In this document: positions 61,225 to 64,000 of the stretch, piece by piece
How the letters are laid out: the number at the start of each line of letters is the position of its first letter
Position numbering within the stretch: the stretch's first letter is position 1
Notes under the pieces: model-generated
The model's database searches: none
Told to the model about the DNA's origin: nothing
The model's input: the letters and a program-made list of their open reading frames with translations, nothing else
Origin: Manduca sexta
Lineage: Eukaryota; Arthropoda; Insecta; Lepidoptera; Sphingidae
Assembly (NCBI RefSeq): GCF_014839805.1
Contig: NC_051129.1
Location: 1,860,001-1,924,000 of the forward strand
Reading direction: 5' to 3'
Length of the DNA: 64,000 nt
Position numbers and translations under genes: made by a program

Positions 61225-61370
61225 TATCATCATTATCATTAGGAGTAGCATGTCCACTGCTGAACATGGGCCTTCCCCAAGATTTCCATATCAACCTATT
61301 GGAAGCGGCCGTCATCCAGCGACTTTTATGAGGTTACCTGTCCACCTCGTGGGTGGACAGATGAAACACC
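61225..61370 (+). repeat. Non-LTR retroelement 3' fragment
   Basis: Carries tgtccactgctgaacatggg, ccttccccaagatttccata, ggaagcggccgtcatccagc and cacctcgtgggtggaca, a phrase series common at the 3' ends of moth LINEs. A shorter relative is at 63,695-63,760. Confidence 0.7.
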
Positions 61371-61651
61371 TATAATGGAGGCTGACTATTATGATAGTTA
61401 TATGCCGGAATTATCGAGGCTGGACTTTTATAATGGCTACCAGCTAAATCCAGAACACAACCCTATAAGAAGTTACGAGCTATGTAATCTATATATTAAT
61501 ACGTGAAAAAAATTGTGTCCTCTTTTAAAGACATTGCGCGTACGAAGGAGTAAGAGATTTGGCATTATTAAAGTTCGTACAGAACAGTGCAGAAAAATAC
61601 AATTTAAGTACAAAATTTCGACTAATGGATGATTTCCAGTTATTACTATTA

Positions 61652-61957
61652 GGTGGTAGCTCAAGGTCCATTTCATACATTTTGTTTCGGCTTTAATCTG
61701 GGTAACTAAACAAGTATTGGCAGTAAAGAATTTAAATTCACGTCTAGTTAGTGATTAGTTCTCGCAGTTGAAGAAAAATGTAAAATAATTAATAATCATG
61801 GATATTTCGGCCTTTAAAATTTAATATGACGAAATTTTAAAGGCAGAAATATCCATGATTATTATTTACATTTTCTTTCAACTGCGAAACTAACTTACTT
61901 GCCTATTTAGTTACAGAGCCGAAACAAAATGTATGAAAATGACCTTGAGCTACCACC
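61652..61957. mobile_element. Harbinger-like palindromic MITE (306 bp) with TTA duplication
   Basis: Ends GGTGGTAGCTCAAGGTC and gaccttgagctaccacc, flanked by TTA on both sides (61649-61651, 61958-61960). Nearly the whole element is one palindrome, with an almost perfect centre: catggatatttcggccttta against taaaggcagaaatatccatg. Confidence 0.88.
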
Positions 61958-61964
61958 TTAACTG

Positions 61965-63690
61965 ATTGTGACGTATGTAAGGGTCCAATACAGGTAGAAA
62001 TAGAGTAAGTACTCACTGCATAAATTCCGGAGCGTACGTTGCAAAATGCAAATTGAAAGTGTCTTAAGAGCTTCTAAACGTTTCATACACCAATTCTAGT
62101 CATTTAGATAGTTACTGTAACGGGCCTCCCATCAAAGCATCTACGAGGCGAAGTAATTAAAATCACGGTGAGTTAACTCAAGACGTTGGCACAGGGCCGG
62201 ACTAATGGGGCCGGGGGACACGAGGGGGTGATATTCTAAATTGACAACTAAATTGAAGTTTAAGGTATTTTGAATTTAACGAAGTTATGTAAGCTGAGTA
62301 GTATTTGGTACATCGTTGTTGTGTGGCTAAAACATCGCAAATGTTCACGAAGACAATTTGTTCTTTTAACTTAGGTCTATAATTAATTGGCAAGTATATC
62401 ATATGATGCTACAATGAGACCACGAACTGCTGGTCTGGGTTCAAATAAAAGGTAAAACGATAGAAAAGAAGAGGACATTATTATAAGTGATTTATGATCT
62501 CATTCCTTAATATAACGATATGCCACAACAAGCAATTCGTCGAATAAGCGTTTATAATATTTGTCTAAAAATCTTGTTTACTTGAGAATAATAAAGAAAA
62601 GCTACAATCCTCTGTTACATATGTACAAGCTACCTATAAACGTTTGTATTGCAGGCAATAAATATCTCAAGAAGGCTGACGCACCAGGTCGAGTGTCTCA
62701 TCTATATTTATTTTCTACTAGATTTTTCCCGCCAATTCAGAGTCGTAACTTGCAGGTTCCTATAGGTACACGTTGCGTTATGTTTTCAGAAGATATACAG
62801 TTTTACTTATAATTTCGCAAAGCTATGCTTAGTTAGAACACAAATTTACTCGATCAGCTGTGTTAGTCAAAATCCGCTATCTTGCCTCCTAATAAGGTTT
62901 AAACTAGGAAGCTGGTGATGTTCTTGAGTGCTATTTAAGTAATTCTTAATCACTTTTTAACGCTAAAATAAATTTATAAGTAAGACTGAAAATGTTTACT
63001 TAGACGAAATACTTTTAGGTTTTTGATCTAAAAAGTTTTAATTCACAGCTCGTATAAATTCTCAAATTTAAAAAAATATTCGACAGACTGCAAGCCGAAA
63101 CAATGTAGCGAAGTTCGACTTAATGCTAGTTTTTTAATATAAAAGATGTCCATAGGCGTTCAGTGACTAATTACCTCTTTGTCAAATAAAAGAATAGCTA
63201 CGAAAAAACTTAAAATAAACACGCTGCAATTAGATAATAGACACTATACTAACTTTTTTAACGTTGGAAATATCAATGCACACGTAATAATTTAGAAGCC
63301 GCTTCGCAAACTTGGTTTAATTAAAAGCAGTAAAAAGGTCTAAAAACAAGCCGCGGGCTGCAGCTGCGCGCTGTCCAACTTCAAAGTTATGTGTCAATTG
63401 TTGGTGTGCAGTTTTACCGCCACGATGTTTGTATTTTGTTCGAATAGTATTTCAATCTTGAAATCTCGTGTGTTTTGAAATGGTGATAGTCTACCACAAT
63501 ATGCGGTTTTTTATGGTTTCGAATGGCAATGAGCTTAGATATTAACTTAATAAGAATCATTTTTATTGAGTCTAAAATATTTAGGACTAAACAACAGTGT
63601 ATTTGAACGCATTGTGTTGATTTGGTAAGGTACTGATTAATTGTTATTACTATTTTAACACTATATTTAATTAAGATATCTAGTTATTAA
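61965..63690. other. Intergenic, no gene seen
   Basis: At 62,193 cagggccggactaatggggc looks like a hAT end, but no matching right end was found. A short G+C-rich patch at 63,350-63,380 (ccgcgggctgcagctgcgcg) has no identified role. Confidence 0.4.
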
Positions 63691-63790
63691 ATCAACCTGT
63701 CGCCGACTACTGCTGGCCTTAGGCCTCCCCAATTGAGCACCATCCTGGTCTTGAACAGGTCGCATTCATTCATTACTATCTGGATTATAC
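63690..63790 (+). repeat. Retroelement fragment
   Basis: Contains gccgactactgctggcctta and ggcctccccaattgagca, diverged from the 61,225 copy. Confidence 0.5.
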
Positions 63791-64000
63791 GAGTCACCGG
63801 TCCATCGTGCAGCAGGGCTAGTATAAGTATAGTAGGCTATAAAATCCAGTTATTACAAAATTATTCTGCATTTACCTATTTTGAAGATTTGTCGAGGACA
63901 CTACCTACCACAGGTTTATACAATTTGCAACTGCCAATAATATAATTGATAGCTTCTCGGAAAATCCAATCAGTGTCCCGGTGAATAATTTGCATTGCAC

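Noticed and set aside
62193..62230. hAT-like left end cagggccggactaatgg
   Set aside because: No matching right end or 8-bp duplication was found.

Overview
The window looks like nuclear DNA of a moth or butterfly. It is AT-rich, its genes are split by short-motif introns, and it is packed with interspersed repeats familiar from Lepidoptera: tRNA-derived SINEs, 'cggaaccct' and 'cttcgcccgcg' repeats, non-LTR 3' ends and many small inverted-repeat DNA transposons. Three runs of exactly 500 N mark scaffold joins. No prokaryotic, viral or CRISPR feature was seen.

Layout, left to right. 1-7.4 kb: two tandem minus-strand copies of a Bax-inhibitor/Lifeguard (TMBIM, NMDA-receptor-associated) membrane protein gene, the left one cut by the window edge. 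13.3-16.6 kb: a four-exon gustatory receptor, minus strand. 18.3-55.7 kb: a tandem, same-strand cluster of three beta-1,3-glucan recognition protein (bGRP/GNBP) relatives. Copy A (18,275-31,110) is a full nine-exon gene with signal peptide, CBM39-like domain and a GH16-like domain that has lost its catalytic acids. Copy B (35,914-43,880) keeps the GH16-like exons, but its CBM39 exon is replaced by a short exon coding an Asn/Ser/Gly repeat, and it carries several frame breaks. Copy C (53,540-55,747) has the same unusual 5' exons but only a decayed last exon, so it is a remnant. 44.9-52.5 kb is a transposon graveyard with at least two nested insertions resolvable by target-site duplications. 56.5-64 kb is gene-poor.

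The bGRP genes should act in humoral immunity: secreted proteins that bind fungal beta-1,3-glucan and start the prophenoloxidase and Toll cascades. The Lifeguard protein is a multi-pass membrane protein linked to cell-death control, and the receptor is a chemosensory protein. They share no pathway that the sequence shows.

A caution runs through the annotation. Otherwise well-conserved exons carry single-base indels, most of them in short homopolymers. Together with an unmerged contig overlap at one gap, this suggests uncorrected assembly error, so a frameshift here is not by itself proof of a pseudogene. All homology calls are by eye and from memory.
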